A stretch of DNA of 64,000 bases, taken from positions 248,001 through 312,000 of the forward strand of contig NZ_FYDL01000001.1 in NCBI RefSeq assembly GCF_900187505.1, in the 5' to 3' direction. Below, piece after piece: positions 26,879-36,443 of this stretch. The position numbers and the translations under genes are program-made. How positions within the stretch are numbered: position 1 is the stretch's first letter; each line of letters opens with the position of its first letter. A model generated the notes under the pieces. That model saw nothing but the letters and a program-made list of their open reading frames with translations, searched no databases and was not told where the DNA came from. Source of the stretch: Pseudomonas sp. Irchel s3h17 (lineage in GTDB: Bacteria; Pseudomonadota; Gammaproteobacteria; Pseudomonadales; Pseudomonadaceae).

Positions 26879-28738
26879 ATGCTTCGTGCGTTTGAACGAA
26901 GGCTCGACCCCTTTCCTCCTGACGAGGTACCACCGCCACCCGATGGTTTGGTTCGGTTTCTGTGGGCCTGCACGCGGGGCGCCCGCGGTTACATCTTTGC
27001 GCTTGCGCTGCTCAGTGCCGGTGTGTCGATTTACGAAGCCTGGCTGTTTTCCTTCCTTGGGCAGGTCGTAGACCTGCTCTCGACCTGGCAGGCAGGCGGT
27101 GATGCGGCTTCGCAGGAAAGTCGCGTGTTGTGGGGCATGGGTATCGTAATGGTGACCAGCGTCGGGCTAGTGGCGTTGCGCACCATGGTGCAGCACCAGA
27201 TATTGGCGATTAATCTGCCGTTGCGGCTGCGCTGGGACTTCCATCGCCTGATGCTGCGGCAAAGCCTTTCGTTTTTTTCCGATGAGTTTTCCGGCCGGGT
27301 CACTACCAAGGTGATGCAGACTGCGCTAGCCGTGCGCGACGTGCTATTCACCTTTATCGAGATCGCACCCGGGATCGGGATGTATTTCATCGCAATCATC
27401 GCACTGGCCGGCGGCTTCGCACTGAAACTGATGCTGCCTTTCCTTGCCTGGGTCGTGTTGTTCGGGCTGGCCATGCTGTACTTCGTGCCCCGCCTGGGGA
27501 AAGTCGGGCAGGAACAGGCCAATGCGCGGTCGATGATGACCGGGCGTATCTCAGATGCCTACACCAACATCACTACGGTGAAGCTGTTCTCCCACTCCAA
27601 TCGTGAAGCGCACTTCGCGCGTGCAGCGATGGAGGATTTCAAGCAAACCGGCTTCCGCCAGATGCGCTTGGTAAGCCAGTTCGAGATCGTCAACCAGGCA
27701 TTGGTGGTGGCGTTGATCATGGCCGCAGGTGGTTATGCCCTGTGGCTATGGCACCAGGGTGAGGTCGGTGCAGGTGCCGTGGCGGCAATCACCGCCATGG
27801 CGTTGCGTATCAATGGCATGTCGCACTGGATCATGTGGCAAATGACCTCGCTGTTCGAAAGCATCGGCACCGTACAGGATGGCATGGCAACCCTTACCCG
27901 CGGCCCCAAGGTGCAGGATGCACCGGACGCGGGTGTGCTGGTGACCTCCGGCGGGGCGGTAACCTTCGACAATGTGAGCTTCAACTACAATGGCGAACGC
28001 CAAGTGCTCGATGGCCTGAGCCTGAACATTCGCCCGGGCGAAAAAATCGGCCTGGTAGGCCGATCCGGCGCGGGCAAATCCACGCTCATCAACTTGCTGC
28101 TGCGCTTCTATGATGTAGACAGCGGGCAGATTCGCATCGACGGCCAAAACATCGCAAAAGTGACGCAAGACAGTCTGCGCGGCTCCATCGGCATGGTCAC
28201 GCAGGATACCTCCCTGCTGCACCGTTCCATTCGAGACAACATCGCCTACGGCCGTCCCAATGCGACCGACGCGCAAATCCGAAGCGCCGCGGCCAATGCC
28301 CAGGCCGATGAGTTCATAAACCAACTGAGCGACCAGCAAGGCCATACCGGCTACGACACACTTGTGGGTGAGCGCGGCATCAAGCTGTCGGGCGGCCAGC
28401 GCCAACGCGTCGCGATTGCCCGGGTGATGCTCAAGAACGCCCCGATCCTGCTTCTTGACGAGGCCACCAGCGCGCTGGACTCGGAAGTCGAAGTGGCCAT
28501 TCAGGAAAGCCTCGATGAAATGATGCAGGGCAAGACTGTGATCGCCATCGCCCATCGGCTGTCCACGATTGCGGCCATGGACCGGCTCATCGTCATGGAT
28601 GACGGACGCATCATCGAACAGGGCACCCACACCGAATTGCTCGGGAAGAGCGGCGTCTATGCGCGGCTGTGGCAGCATCAAAGCGGCGGGTTTCTGGGTG
28701 AGGATATGGGAGTAGTCGAGGCTATGGATCAGGCGTGA
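26879..28738 (+). CDS. ABC exporter half-transporter (fused membrane and ATPase domains)
   Basis: This 619-aa protein has an N-terminal exporter membrane domain with about six spans (residues 35-330). The ATPase domain has Walker A GRSGAGKSTLI, Q-loop MVTQDTSLLH, signature LSGGQRQRVAIARV, Walker B ILLLDEATSALDSE and the H-loop histidine in AIAHRLST. It works as a homo- or heterodimer exporting lipids, peptides or drugs. ATG 26879 has GGAG 6 bases upstream. The substrate is unknown and no partner gene is adjacent. Confidence 0.93.
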   Translation: MLRAFERRLDPFPPDEVPPPPDGLVRFLWACTRGARGYIFALALLSAGVSIYEAWLFSFLGQVVDLLSTWQAGGDAASQESRVLWGMGIVMVTSVGLVALRTMVQHQILAINLPLRLRWDFHRLMLRQSLSFFSDEFSGRVTTKVMQTALAVRDVLFTFIEIAPGIGMYFIAIIALAGGFALKLMLPFLAWVVLFGLAMLYFVPRLGKVGQEQANARSMMTGRISDAYTNITTVKLFSHSNREAHFARAAMEDFKQTGFRQMRLVSQFEIVNQALVVALIMAAGGYALWLWHQGEVGAGAVAAITAMALRINGMSHWIMWQMTSLFESIGTVQDGMATLTRGPKVQDAPDAGVLVTSGGAVTFDNVSFNYNGERQVLDGLSLNIRPGEKIGLVGRSGAGKSTLINLLLRFYDVDSGQIRIDGQNIAKVTQDSLRGSIGMVTQDTSLLHRSIRDNIAYGRPNATDAQIRSAAANAQADEFINQLSDQQGHTGYDTLVGERGIKLSGGQRQRVAIARVMLKNAPILLLDEATSALDSEVEVAIQESLDEMMQGKTVIAIAHRLSTIAAMDRLIVMDDGRIIEQGTHTELLGKSGVYARLWQHQSGGFLGEDMGVVEAMDQA

Positions 28739-28912
28739 GCGTGAAGGGTGCGCAGCAGAGGGGGCTTTGAGCGGTGCAGTGGGGCGAGAGGGAGTAGCAC
28801 GAAAATATCGGCGTAAATCAAAGGCATGTTTCTGGGTGGAGCGTACTACGGGCCTTTAGTGGTGCGAATGTGTCTGGATAGTTTTTGGCGGTGCCGACTG
28901 GCCGCTTATGGC

Positions 28913-29088
28913 TAATGCCGATCAGTTAAGCCAAAGACCAGCCGAACATAGTACCCGTGGCGAGGGAGCTTGCTCCCGCTGGGCTGCGTAGCAGCCCAAA
29001 AACAGGGCCGCTTTGCGCCCCAGCGGGAGCAAGCTCCCTCGCCACGGGTTTCGTGTTCGGCTTTATTTCTCTTAACTGACTAGCATTA
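28913..29088 (+). repeat. 176-bp REPIN-containing MITE, copy 2
   Basis: The ends are TAATGCCGATCAGTTAAG and CTTAACTGACTAGCATTA. Inside, two REP modules (GTGGCGAGGGAGCTTGC and its complement) flank a GCTGCGTAGCAGC hairpin. The element is bordered by perfect 12-bp direct repeats GCCGCTTATGGC (28901-28912 and 29089-29100), a clear target duplication. It is the inverted near-copy of 7686-7861. The remaining 28739-29376 region shows no gene. Confidence 0.88.
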
Positions 29089-29376
29089 GCCGCTTATGGC
29101 TGTCTTTCGCGAAGGCTGCTTTGGGTTGTGGATTCAACCGGTCGATGCAACAGATTGGCTAAATCGTTCAGCGGGCGTTTCTGAGTAATGACGTGCATTG
29201 TGAGCCTGTCATCGCAGCTTGCTTTGAAGCCAAGGTATCGCGATGCCGGCAGTATTACAGGTTGCGATATTTTCTCAGGCTGTCGCCGCAGCCTGGTTTG
29301 GTCGCCGGCCCCCCCGGCTTGCCTAGCCAGCCCGCCGGCCATACGATTCGACTATTCCTTAGGCGGAGGAGTCATT

Positions 29377-30120
29377 GTGAAGCCGGTGATGCTCCTGACG
29401 CGCATCCTGGCGCCTGCCATCGCTCTGGCGCTGGCATCCGCCGGCCTGCATGCCGACGACCCGTTCGCGCGGTTGCGCGACGCCATGGTGCGGGAGATCG
29501 CCAACATGTCGTCCGTTACCCGCGACGAAACCGGCAGGGTCGAGTTTGCCGCGCCGGTGATGACCGCGATGGCCAAGGTGCCACGCCATAAGTTCGTCCC
29601 GCCCGACGAGGTGCCCTACGCCTACGAGAACCGCCCGCTGCCGATCGGCTACGGCCAGACCATCTCCCAGCCCTACATCGTCGCCCTGATGACCGACCTG
29701 ACGCAGGTCGGGCCCGGCGACGTGGTACTCGAGATCGGCACTGGCTCGGGCTACCAGGCGGCGATCCTCGCCGAGCTGGCGCAGGCGGTCTACACGATGG
29801 AGATCATCGAGCCGCTGGCAGTCCAGGCCGGAGAGCGCCTGGGCCGGCTGGGATATGCGAAGGTGCAGGCCCGGCTGGGCGATGGCTACCACGGCTGGCC
29901 CGAGCACGGGCCTTACGACGCCATCCTCGTCACCGCCGCCGCCAGCCATGTGCCGCCGCCACTGATCGCCCAGCTCAAGGCCGGCGGACGGATGGTAATC
30001 CCGGTCGGCGCGCCGTTCATGATCCAGTACCTGCTGCTGATCGAGAAGGCCGGCGATGGCAGTGTGTCTACCCGGCAAGTGCTGCCTGTGCGCTTCGTGC
30101 CGCTGGCCGGAGGCGGTTGA
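29377..30120 (+). CDS. pcm: Exported protein-L-isoaspartate O-methyltransferase
   Basis: This 247-aa protein of the PIMT family uses SAM to methylate isoaspartyl residues and start their repair. Motifs are VPRHKFVPPDEVPYAYENRPLPIGYGQTISQPYIVALM and motif I VVLEIGTGSGYQAAILAEL. Unlike the cytosolic enzyme it starts MKPVMLLTRILAPAIALALASAGLHA, a Sec signal peptide, so it should act outside the cytoplasm, where SAM supply is a puzzle. Start GTG 29377 has GGAGGA 6 bases upstream. It forms a tight operon with the next gene. Very GC-rich. Confidence 0.88.
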   Translation: MKPVMLLTRILAPAIALALASAGLHADDPFARLRDAMVREIANMSSVTRDETGRVEFAAPVMTAMAKVPRHKFVPPDEVPYAYENRPLPIGYGQTISQPYIVALMTDLTQVGPGDVVLEIGTGSGYQAAILAELAQAVYTMEIIEPLAVQAGERLGRLGYAKVQARLGDGYHGWPEHGPYDAILVTAAASHVPPPLIAQLKAGGRMVIPVGAPFMIQYLLLIEKAGDGSVSTRQVLPVRFVPLAGGG

Positions 30121-30122
30121 AC

Positions 30123-32555
30123 ATGCATTCGCCGCCATTGCTCGCCCTGGCGCTGCTGTCTGCCTCCGCGCTCGGCTACGAGGTGCTGTTGCTGCGACTG
30201 CTTTCGATCATCCAGTGGCACCATTTCGCCTACATGATGATCAGCGTCGCGCTGCTCGGCTACGGCGCTGCCGGCACCGCCGTGGCGCTGGCGCGGCCGG
30301 TGCTGGCGCCGCGCTTCCACGGCGTGTTCATCGGCGGCGCGGTGCTGTTCGGGCTGAGCGCCATCGCCTGCTTCAGCCTGGCCCAGCAGGTTCCGTTCAA
30401 TCCCCTCGAGATCCTCTGGGACGCGCGGCAGTCGGCGCGCCTGCTGATGATCTACCTGCTGCTGTTCGTGCCGTTCTTCTGCGCGGCGGTGTGCATCTGC
30501 CTGACCTTCACCTGCTTTCAGGAACAGATTCATCGGATCTATGCCTACGACATTCTCGGCGCCGGCGTGGGCAGCCTGGCGATCGTCGCCGCGCTGTTCG
30601 CCCTGACGCCCGTCGATGCGCTGCGGCTGCTGGGCGGCACCGGCATCGCCGCCGGGGCACTGGCCTGCATGGCTTGCACGAGGCAAAGGCACTGGCTCGC
30701 GCCGTTGCTGCTGGTGGCGGCAGTCGCGGTGCCGGCCGGCGTGCCCGAGCGCTGGATCGCCCTGTTGCCCTCCGAGTACAAGGAACTGAGCCAGACGCTG
30801 CGTATCAAGGATGCGCGCGCAATCGCCCAGACCTGGAGTCCGCTGGGCCTGCTCACGGTCGTCGACAGCCCGACCATTCCCCTGCGCCACGCGCCGGGCC
30901 TGAGCCTCAACGCGACGCAGGAACCGCCCGCACAACTGGCCATCTTCACCGACGGCGACGGCCTTTCCGTGCTGAACCGCTATGACGGGCGCCGCGAGCC
31001 GCTCGCCTATCTGGACTACCTGACCTCGGCTCTGCCCTATCACCTGCTGCACCAACCCCGCGTGCTGGTGCTGGGCAGCGGCGCCGGCGCCGATGTGCTG
31101 CAGGCGATCTACCACGGTGCCAGCGCGGTGGATGCCATCGAACTGAACCCGCAGGTGATCGATCTGGTCCAGCGCCGCTTCGCCGACTTCTCCGGCAAGC
31201 CGTACAGCGCGCCCAACGTCCGTGTGCTGATCGGCGAGGCGCGCGGCCTGGTGGCTTCGCGCGAAGCGCCTTACGACCTGATCCAGATCGCCCTGCTGGA
31301 CTCCTTCGGCACCGCCTCGGGCGGCCTGCATGCGCTGTCCGAAAACTACCTGTACACGGTGGATGCCTTCGCCGAGTACCTGCACCATCTCGCGCCCGGC
31401 GGCCTGTTGGCCATCACCCGCTGGGTCACCCTGCCGCCCCGCGATGTTCCCAGGCTGCTGGTCACCGCGGCCGCGGCCATCGAGCGCGACGGGCAGGCCA
31501 GCGCGGCGCGGCGCATCGTCATGATCCGCGGCTGGAAGACCACGACGCTGCTGGTCAGCAACAGGGATTTCGACGACGCCGGCATCGCCGTGCTGCGGGA
31601 GTTCTGCCGGGCGCGCTCCTTCGACCTGGCCTACTACCCCGGGATGACCGTGGCCGAGGCGAACCGCTACAACCTGCTCGACCGGCCCTGGTTCTTCGAA
31701 GCGGCGCAGGCCCTGCTGTCCGGCAAGCGCGCGGAGTTCCTGGCACGCTACAAGTTCGACGTGCGTCCGACCACGGATGACCGGCCGTATTTCTTCCATT
31801 TCTTCAAGTGGCGCTCGCTGCCGGAACTGCTGGCGCTGAAGGAGCAGGGCGGCCTGGCGATGCTGGAGTGGGGGTATCCGGTACTGATCGCCACGCTGCT
31901 GCAGTCCAGCGTGGCCGCCGTGCTGCTGATCCTGGCGCCGCTATGGGTGGCGCGGCGGCGTCAGTGGCGCTCTCGGAATGCGGCGTTGGCTAGGTTCGAA
32001 CGTCGGGTCGTGTCCTACTTCGCCGCCATCGGCTTCGCCTTCATGTTCGTGGAAATCGCCTTCATCCAGAAGTTCACCCTTTTCCTCAGCCACCCGTTGT
32101 ATTCGGTGGCGGTAACGCTCAGCGCGTTCCTGATCTTCGCGGGCCTCGGCAGCCGTTACTCCGGCCGGCGGCGGGAGGACATTGGAACAGGTGTGGGGCC
32201 CCGTCATCCGCTCGCGCGACCAGTCCTGGCGATCTGCGCGATCGCCCTGCTCTACCTGATCGCCCTGCCCCCGTTGTTCCAGCTGCTGGCGCCAGTGCGG
32301 ACCCTCGCCAGGTTCGGCATCTGCGCCGCGCTGGTAGCGCCGCTGGCGTTCGCCATGGGCATGCCGTTTCCGCTCGGACTCGGGCGCGTCTCCGCGCGCG
32401 CCGAAGCACTGGTGCCGATCGCCTGGGGCGTCAACGCCAGCGTGTCGGTGGTAGCGGCCGTGCTGGCGACCCTGCTGGCGATCCACCTGGGCTTCACCGT
32501 GGTGTTGCTGCTGGCGTTGCTGCTGTATCTCGCGGCGGCGGTCGCATTTCCCTGA
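30123..32555 (+). CDS. Polytopic membrane protein with embedded spermidine-synthase-like domain
   Basis: This 810-aa protein has about six or seven hydrophobic segments at residues 5-210 (GYEVLLLRLLSIIQWHHFAYMMISVALLGYG). A soluble SAM-type Rossmann domain follows at about 290-460 (RVLVLGSGAGADVLQAIYHG, DAIELNP, PYDLIQIALLDSFG), and about six more membrane segments at 580-810. The usual aminopropyltransferase catalytic Asp motif (SDxxDP) is replaced by IALLDSFG, so polyamine synthesis is doubtful. It starts 3 bp after the exported PIMT gene; the ATG is 9 bases after a GGAGG inside that gene. The shared operon suggests a joint role in envelope protein methylation or a related reaction. Confidence 0.75.
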   Translation: MHSPPLLALALLSASALGYEVLLLRLLSIIQWHHFAYMMISVALLGYGAAGTAVALARPVLAPRFHGVFIGGAVLFGLSAIACFSLAQQVPFNPLEILWDARQSARLLMIYLLLFVPFFCAAVCICLTFTCFQEQIHRIYAYDILGAGVGSLAIVAALFALTPVDALRLLGGTGIAAGALACMACTRQRHWLAPLLLVAAVAVPAGVPERWIALLPSEYKELSQTLRIKDARAIAQTWSPLGLLTVVDSPTIPLRHAPGLSLNATQEPPAQLAIFTDGDGLSVLNRYDGRREPLAYLDYLTSALPYHLLHQPRVLVLGSGAGADVLQAIYHGASAVDAIELNPQVIDLVQRRFADFSGKPYSAPNVRVLIGEARGLVASREAPYDLIQIALLDSFGTASGGLHALSENYLYTVDAFAEYLHHLAPGGLLAITRWVTLPPRDVPRLLVTAAAAIERDGQASAARRIVMIRGWKTTTLLVSNRDFDDAGIAVLREFCRARSFDLAYYPGMTVAEANRYNLLDRPWFFEAAQALLSGKRAEFLARYKFDVRPTTDDRPYFFHFFKWRSLPELLALKEQGGLAMLEWGYPVLIATLLQSSVAAVLLILAPLWVARRRQWRSRNAALARFERRVVSYFAAIGFAFMFVEIAFIQKFTLFLSHPLYSVAVTLSAFLIFAGLGSRYSGRRREDIGTGVGPRHPLARPVLAICAIALLYLIALPPLFQLLAPVRTLARFGICAALVAPLAFAMGMPFPLGLGRVSARAEALVPIAWGVNASVSVVAAVLATLLAIHLGFTVVLLLALLLYLAAAVAFP

Positions 32556-33325
32556 TCGCGGCGGTTCGGAGCGAAACGTCAACAGACCCTGGTGAGACGA
32601 ATGGCCTGCTGGAACGCCGCTTGCCGCCGTTCACACGTCTCGCTGTGTCGATCAGCGAGGGTGACGCCTTTCCCTGCTTCGAAGCTGAACATTTGACAAT
32701 GTGGACGTGTGCGTCATGCCAAAGATGAGAGGTTCCGTGCCGCAAGCAATTGGTTTTGGCCGACGCAGTCGAGTCATAAGAGGTGGCTTTCATCTCATAG
32801 CTGCCGGTGGTGACCGGCAGAACCCGGCCAAATGCAGACAGTGGTCGCAGCATCCACGAGGATACCCGAAGGTCGGTCCCGTTCCGAGAGCGGACCTTGG
32901 TGTGCTAATCAGTCGGGTCTTGCGGGCAACAGTTAGGAGCGGCGGAATGCGCTCGATGGGACAGAATCATGAGCGTCCTGTGCTGCTTACTTCTGATCCA
33001 ATACGCCTTTACAGTGTTTGCTGCGCGGAATATCCGTATTAGCTGCCACCGCTCCCGCCGTGCTGCGAGCGGTTTCGCAATAAAGGCACCGGTGCCGGGA
33101 GCGCGGCAGTCGCAAGTCGAGTCGGTCGCACCGGCCGACAACGAACTTCCGGGTTCCGCCAACTATGGCCGTCTGCCAGGCCGTTACACAGACATCTGGA
33201 CACCAGCCTGGCCGCTGAAGCAGCCCTTCGTTGGGGCATGCCCTCCGGCGGGTCATCGGTGAGTACGGGCGGCACGCTGGCCATCAATCTGTGCCGTACG
33301 TATCCTGATTTCTGCGCCCTGTATC
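32556..33325. other. 770-bp gap without a supported gene
   Basis: CTGCCGGT and ACCGGCAG (32801-32820) form a hairpin within a copy of the dispersed repeat (to about 32840). On the plus strand around 33185-33360 a frame reading LDTSLAAEAALRWGMPSGGSSVS could be a gene tail, but I recognise no family. The change from GC-rich DNA marks the end of the PIMT module. Confidence 0.4.
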
Positions 33326-34804
33326 TCAGACATACCCAAGGACTTTCCACCAAAGCGGGCCGATGACCAGCCAGACGACCATATAGATGAGACTCATCAG
33401 GAAGCCAGCCTTCCACCATTCCTTCTGTGTGACATAGCCGGAGCCAAACATGACTGGACCGGAGCCAATACCGTATTGGGTCAGAGAACCGTTGATGCTG
33501 CTCAGGATACCGAGGGCAATCGCTGCGGTGAACGGTGGAATCCCGGCGGCCACCATCAGCGCCATGGAAAGGGGGAAAAGGGCACTGACATGCGCAGTGG
33601 CGCTGGCGAAGAAGTAGTGGATGTAGAAGTAGATCACCGCCACCATCATGTAGACGGCGAGTCTCGGGAAGCCAGCCAGATGTGCCCCGAACTCTTCTCC
33701 GAACCAAGAAACCATGCCGTACTCGTTGAGTTTGGACGCCAGCATAACTAGTAGGCCGATCCAGATCATCGTGTCCCAGGCGGTTTTCTCATTAAGGGCG
33801 TCCTGCCAGGTCAGCACTCCGGTGATGAACAGTAACGAGACGCCGAGAGCCGCTGCCAGCGTCGCGCCGATGTCCAGTTCCTTACCAAAAATCCAGAGCA
33901 CCAGCAAGGCAAGGAAAATTACCGCCATGACTTTTTCCTGCACCGAAATGGGACCCATGGCAATTAGCTCTCTCTGAGCCAGTGCTGTCGCATCGGGCGT
34001 CCGGCGAATCTGCGGCTTGGCAAGCCACAGCATGGCTACTGGAATGATGGCAAGACAAAGCAAGCCCGGAACGGACGCTGCCACCGCCCAGTCGAGCCAG
34101 CTAATCAAAGCACCTTGATCCGCAGCCAGCTTGACCACAAGGGGATTGCCCGCCATCGCTGTGATGAACATGCCCGCAGTGATGATATTAGCGTGAAAGG
34201 CGCAGAGGATCAGATACCTGCCCACCTTGCCACGGGATTCCGGATCATCTGCATGGCTGCCGAGAACTTCCGCCATCGACCGGGTAATTGGTAGCATCAC
34301 CCCGCCGGCGCGGGCGGTAATGCTCGGCATGGCGGGTGAGATAAGTAGCTCCGTGATGACCAGGCCATATCCCAGCCCCAGGGTCCGCTTGCCCAGCAAC
34401 CGCATGAACAGGAGCGCGATGCGTCGCCCGAGGCCCGTCTTGATCACACCGCGCGAGATAAAGAAGGCAAGCATGACCAGCCAAACGAGATCCGTGCCCG
34501 TCGATCGGGTGACATCGGCAAGAGACACGACACCAACAAGGACGCCCACCGTGGAGCCAATAATGGCTACCGCCGACATCGGTAAAGGGGCGGTCATGAT
34601 GCCCGCGATGGTGGCGACGAACACGGCAAACATGTGCCATGCCTTCCCATCGAGGCCGGACGGCGCCGGCAGGAACCACAGGGCGATACCGATAATCACC
34701 GGGACGAAAAATCTCCAGGCATTTCTGAGATCCCCTAACGAGGAGCTTGGTTTCGGCGCAAGCGAGCTTATCGGCGTTGAATCCTTGTCAGATGATACAG
34801 CCAT
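33326..34804 (-). CDS. DASS-family anion:Na+ symporter (dicarboxylate/oxoacid type)
   Basis: This 492-aa protein has about 12-14 hydrophobic segments. The family signature stretch is AGGVMLPITRSMAEVLGSHADDP, and NGSLTQYGIGSGPVMFGSGYV occurs in the second half. Relatives such as the plastid 2-oxoglutarate/malate translocator and CitT carry di- and tricarboxylates. It is 48 bp downstream of a lactate/malate-type dehydrogenase in the same operon, so it probably imports that enzyme's hydroxy acid substrate or product. Confidence 0.88.
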   Translation of the reverse strand: MAVSSDKDSTPISSLAPKPSSSLGDLRNAWRFFVPVIIGIALWFLPAPSGLDGKAWHMFAVFVATIAGIMTAPLPMSAVAIIGSTVGVLVGVVSLADVTRSTGTDLVWLVMLAFFISRGVIKTGLGRRIALLFMRLLGKRTLGLGYGLVITELLISPAMPSITARAGGVMLPITRSMAEVLGSHADDPESRGKVGRYLILCAFHANIITAGMFITAMAGNPLVVKLAADQGALISWLDWAVAASVPGLLCLAIIPVAMLWLAKPQIRRTPDATALAQRELIAMGPISVQEKVMAVIFLALLVLWIFGKELDIGATLAAALGVSLLFITGVLTWQDALNEKTAWDTMIWIGLLVMLASKLNEYGMVSWFGEEFGAHLAGFPRLAVYMMVAVIYFYIHYFFASATAHVSALFPLSMALMVAAGIPPFTAAIALGILSSINGSLTQYGIGSGPVMFGSGYVTQKEWWKAGFLMSLIYMVVWLVIGPLWWKVLGYV

Positions 34805-34852
34805 GACATACCATCCTGATGGCGTTGTTCGGTTGACGCGTAGGCAATGTTC

Positions 34853-35803
34853 CTACCGTAGAGTGAGAAGCACTTTGTCGGTTGCTTCCTTGACGATGCG
34901 CGCGCTGCGCTGCAGGGCCTCTCGCTCGTTGGAGTTGAAGTCCGGATAAGCCAGTAAGTGCGCTCCGCTGCCATTGACCACCATTGGCAGCGACACACAC
35001 ACCTCTGATACGCCCTCGACTTCAGCATGCACGATGCCGACCGTAAGGATGAGGTTGGTGTCATGCACGATGGCCTGACAAATTCGTCCAATCGCACTGG
35101 CGATCCCGTAGTGAGTAGCGCCCTTGCCTTCCTTGATGAGCCTTGCGGCGTCGTGGACGGAGCGCAGGACCATATCTCGGCTGGCCGGCCCCAGCTCCTT
35201 GCCGCTTCTGGCCAGAAATATTTCGAGGGGCATGCCGGAGACCGTTGCGCCGGACCAGTCGATCAGCGCGGAGTTGCCGTGTTCGCCGAGTACGTAGGCG
35301 TGAATCGCAGGTGCTTCGACGCCCAGCCGCTCGGAAAGAAGCGATCGCAGTCGCCCGGTGTCGAGGGAGGTGCCGGTGCTGATGACGCGTTCCCGCGCGC
35401 AGCGCAGTCGGTCAAAAACGACGCCGGCCAACAAATCACAGGGGTTGCTCGCGAGGAGGTAGATCGCATCTGGGGCCAGTGTCGCAGTGCGATCAACAAT
35501 TTCCAGCGCGACTTCCGCGTTGGTACTCGCCAAGTCCAGACGGGTCTGCCCTGGCTTCACACTGACGCCGGCGGTGATCACGATGATGTCCGCGTCGCGC
35601 GCGCTCTCATAATCGCCGGCATAGAAGCGGTTGTGCCCCCAGAATGCTGCGGCGTGGGCGAGGTCCAGCGCCTGCCCTTCGGCGTGCCCTCGGGCCAGAT
35701 CGACGATGATGATCTCTGCACTCGGAATGGCCACGGCCGCGAACAGGGCCGCCGACCCACCAACCAGTCCTGCACCAACGATTACGATCTTGGGCTGTCG
35801 CAT
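34853..35803 (-). CDS. L-lactate/malate dehydrogenase-family 2-hydroxyacid dehydrogenase
   Basis: This 316-aa protein has Rossmann motif KIVIVGAGLVGGSAALF, DLAHAAAFWG, LASNPCDLL, GTSLDTGRLR and the catalytic histidine in YVLGEHGNSALIDWSG. The substrate loop reads AGVSVKPGQTRLDL: valine stands where lactate dehydrogenases have Gln (AGxxQKPGETR) and malate dehydrogenases Arg, so the substrate may be an unusual, perhaps bulkier, 2-hydroxy or 2-keto acid. Start ATG 35803 follows GGGAGG. First gene of a two-gene operon with the DASS carrier. Confidence 0.88.
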   Translation of the reverse strand: MRQPKIVIVGAGLVGGSAALFAAVAIPSAEIIIVDLARGHAEGQALDLAHAAAFWGHNRFYAGDYESARDADIIVITAGVSVKPGQTRLDLASTNAEVALEIVDRTATLAPDAIYLLASNPCDLLAGVVFDRLRCARERVISTGTSLDTGRLRSLLSERLGVEAPAIHAYVLGEHGNSALIDWSGATVSGMPLEIFLARSGKELGPASRDMVLRSVHDAARLIKEGKGATHYGIASAIGRICQAIVHDTNLILTVGIVHAEVEGVSEVCVSLPMVVNGSGAHLLAYPDFNSNEREALQRSARIVKEATDKVLLTLR

Positions 35804-36190
35804 AGCTTGCCTCCCTTGTGCCCGGCATGATTAAAAAACCATACTAAAGTTAGGGATTATAGGCCGCTGAGCGTTACATATTATTGTTGCAGAACAGTAG
35901 AAAGCCTTCTGCAAGGTTTCCAAGACAAGTGCTCAACCACTCGGGAGATGGCTTCCCGTAGTCTTAGCCGCGATTCGAAAGCGCACGACGTTTAGTCGCG
36001 AAGCGCCTCGCAGATTGATCGGGAGTGAGTGTTTCGCTGCGACAGAGGGCGTATGGCGAGCGGCTCCTGTGCAGCTCACTGTAGCAGACGATCGCATACG
36101 ACCTCGGTCGTTGAATGGCCGCTGCCCCCTCGGAAGCTGCCATTCATGTCGAGATAGCCCCAACGGCTGGAGAGGGTGAAAGCGGTCATT
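35804..36190. other. Intergenic region with inverted repeat
   Basis: TGAATGGC (36112-36119) and GCCATTCA (36139-36146) form an 8-bp inverted repeat, part of a pseudomonad-style intergenic palindrome. The AT-rich stretch at 35830-35880 probably holds the promoter of the dehydrogenase operon. No gene is seen. Confidence 0.4.
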
Positions 36191-36399
36191 TCAAAACAGC
36201 CCTCTTAGCGCTGCTGGCTCCCAGTTCATGATCACCAGCTCGCCACTGACCTCGGCCTTGCCCTGGCGCTGGTTGCTCGTGGTGTAGCGGATATCCAGTG
36301 TCTCAAAATGAAAGCCCTCAAACACCCGGCGGATGTCCGGGTGGTCGTTGATACTGACCATCACCCTGCCCTTGCAGCGGCGCATGAAGTCGGCCATGC
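36191..36399 (-). pseudogene. C-terminal fragment of a D12-class adenine DNA methylase
   Basis: The frame reads MADFMRRCKGRVMVSINDHPDIRRVF ... LDIRYTTSNQRQGKAEVSGELVIMNWEP, the C-terminal end of phage-type Dam (MethyltransfD12) proteins. The N-terminal catalytic part, with FxGxG and DPPY, is missing. The fragment stops exactly at the IS66 left end at 36400, so the insertion cut the gene. Confidence 0.75.
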
Positions 36400-36443
36400 G
36401 TAAGCGTCCGGCGAAGTCACCTACCCTTATCGTTAGGATTGCC

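Noticed and set aside
29913..31799. 628-codon frame antisense to the PIMT operon
   Set aside because: Low-complexity Gln/Arg/Gly composition, no start context, opposite two well-supported genes.
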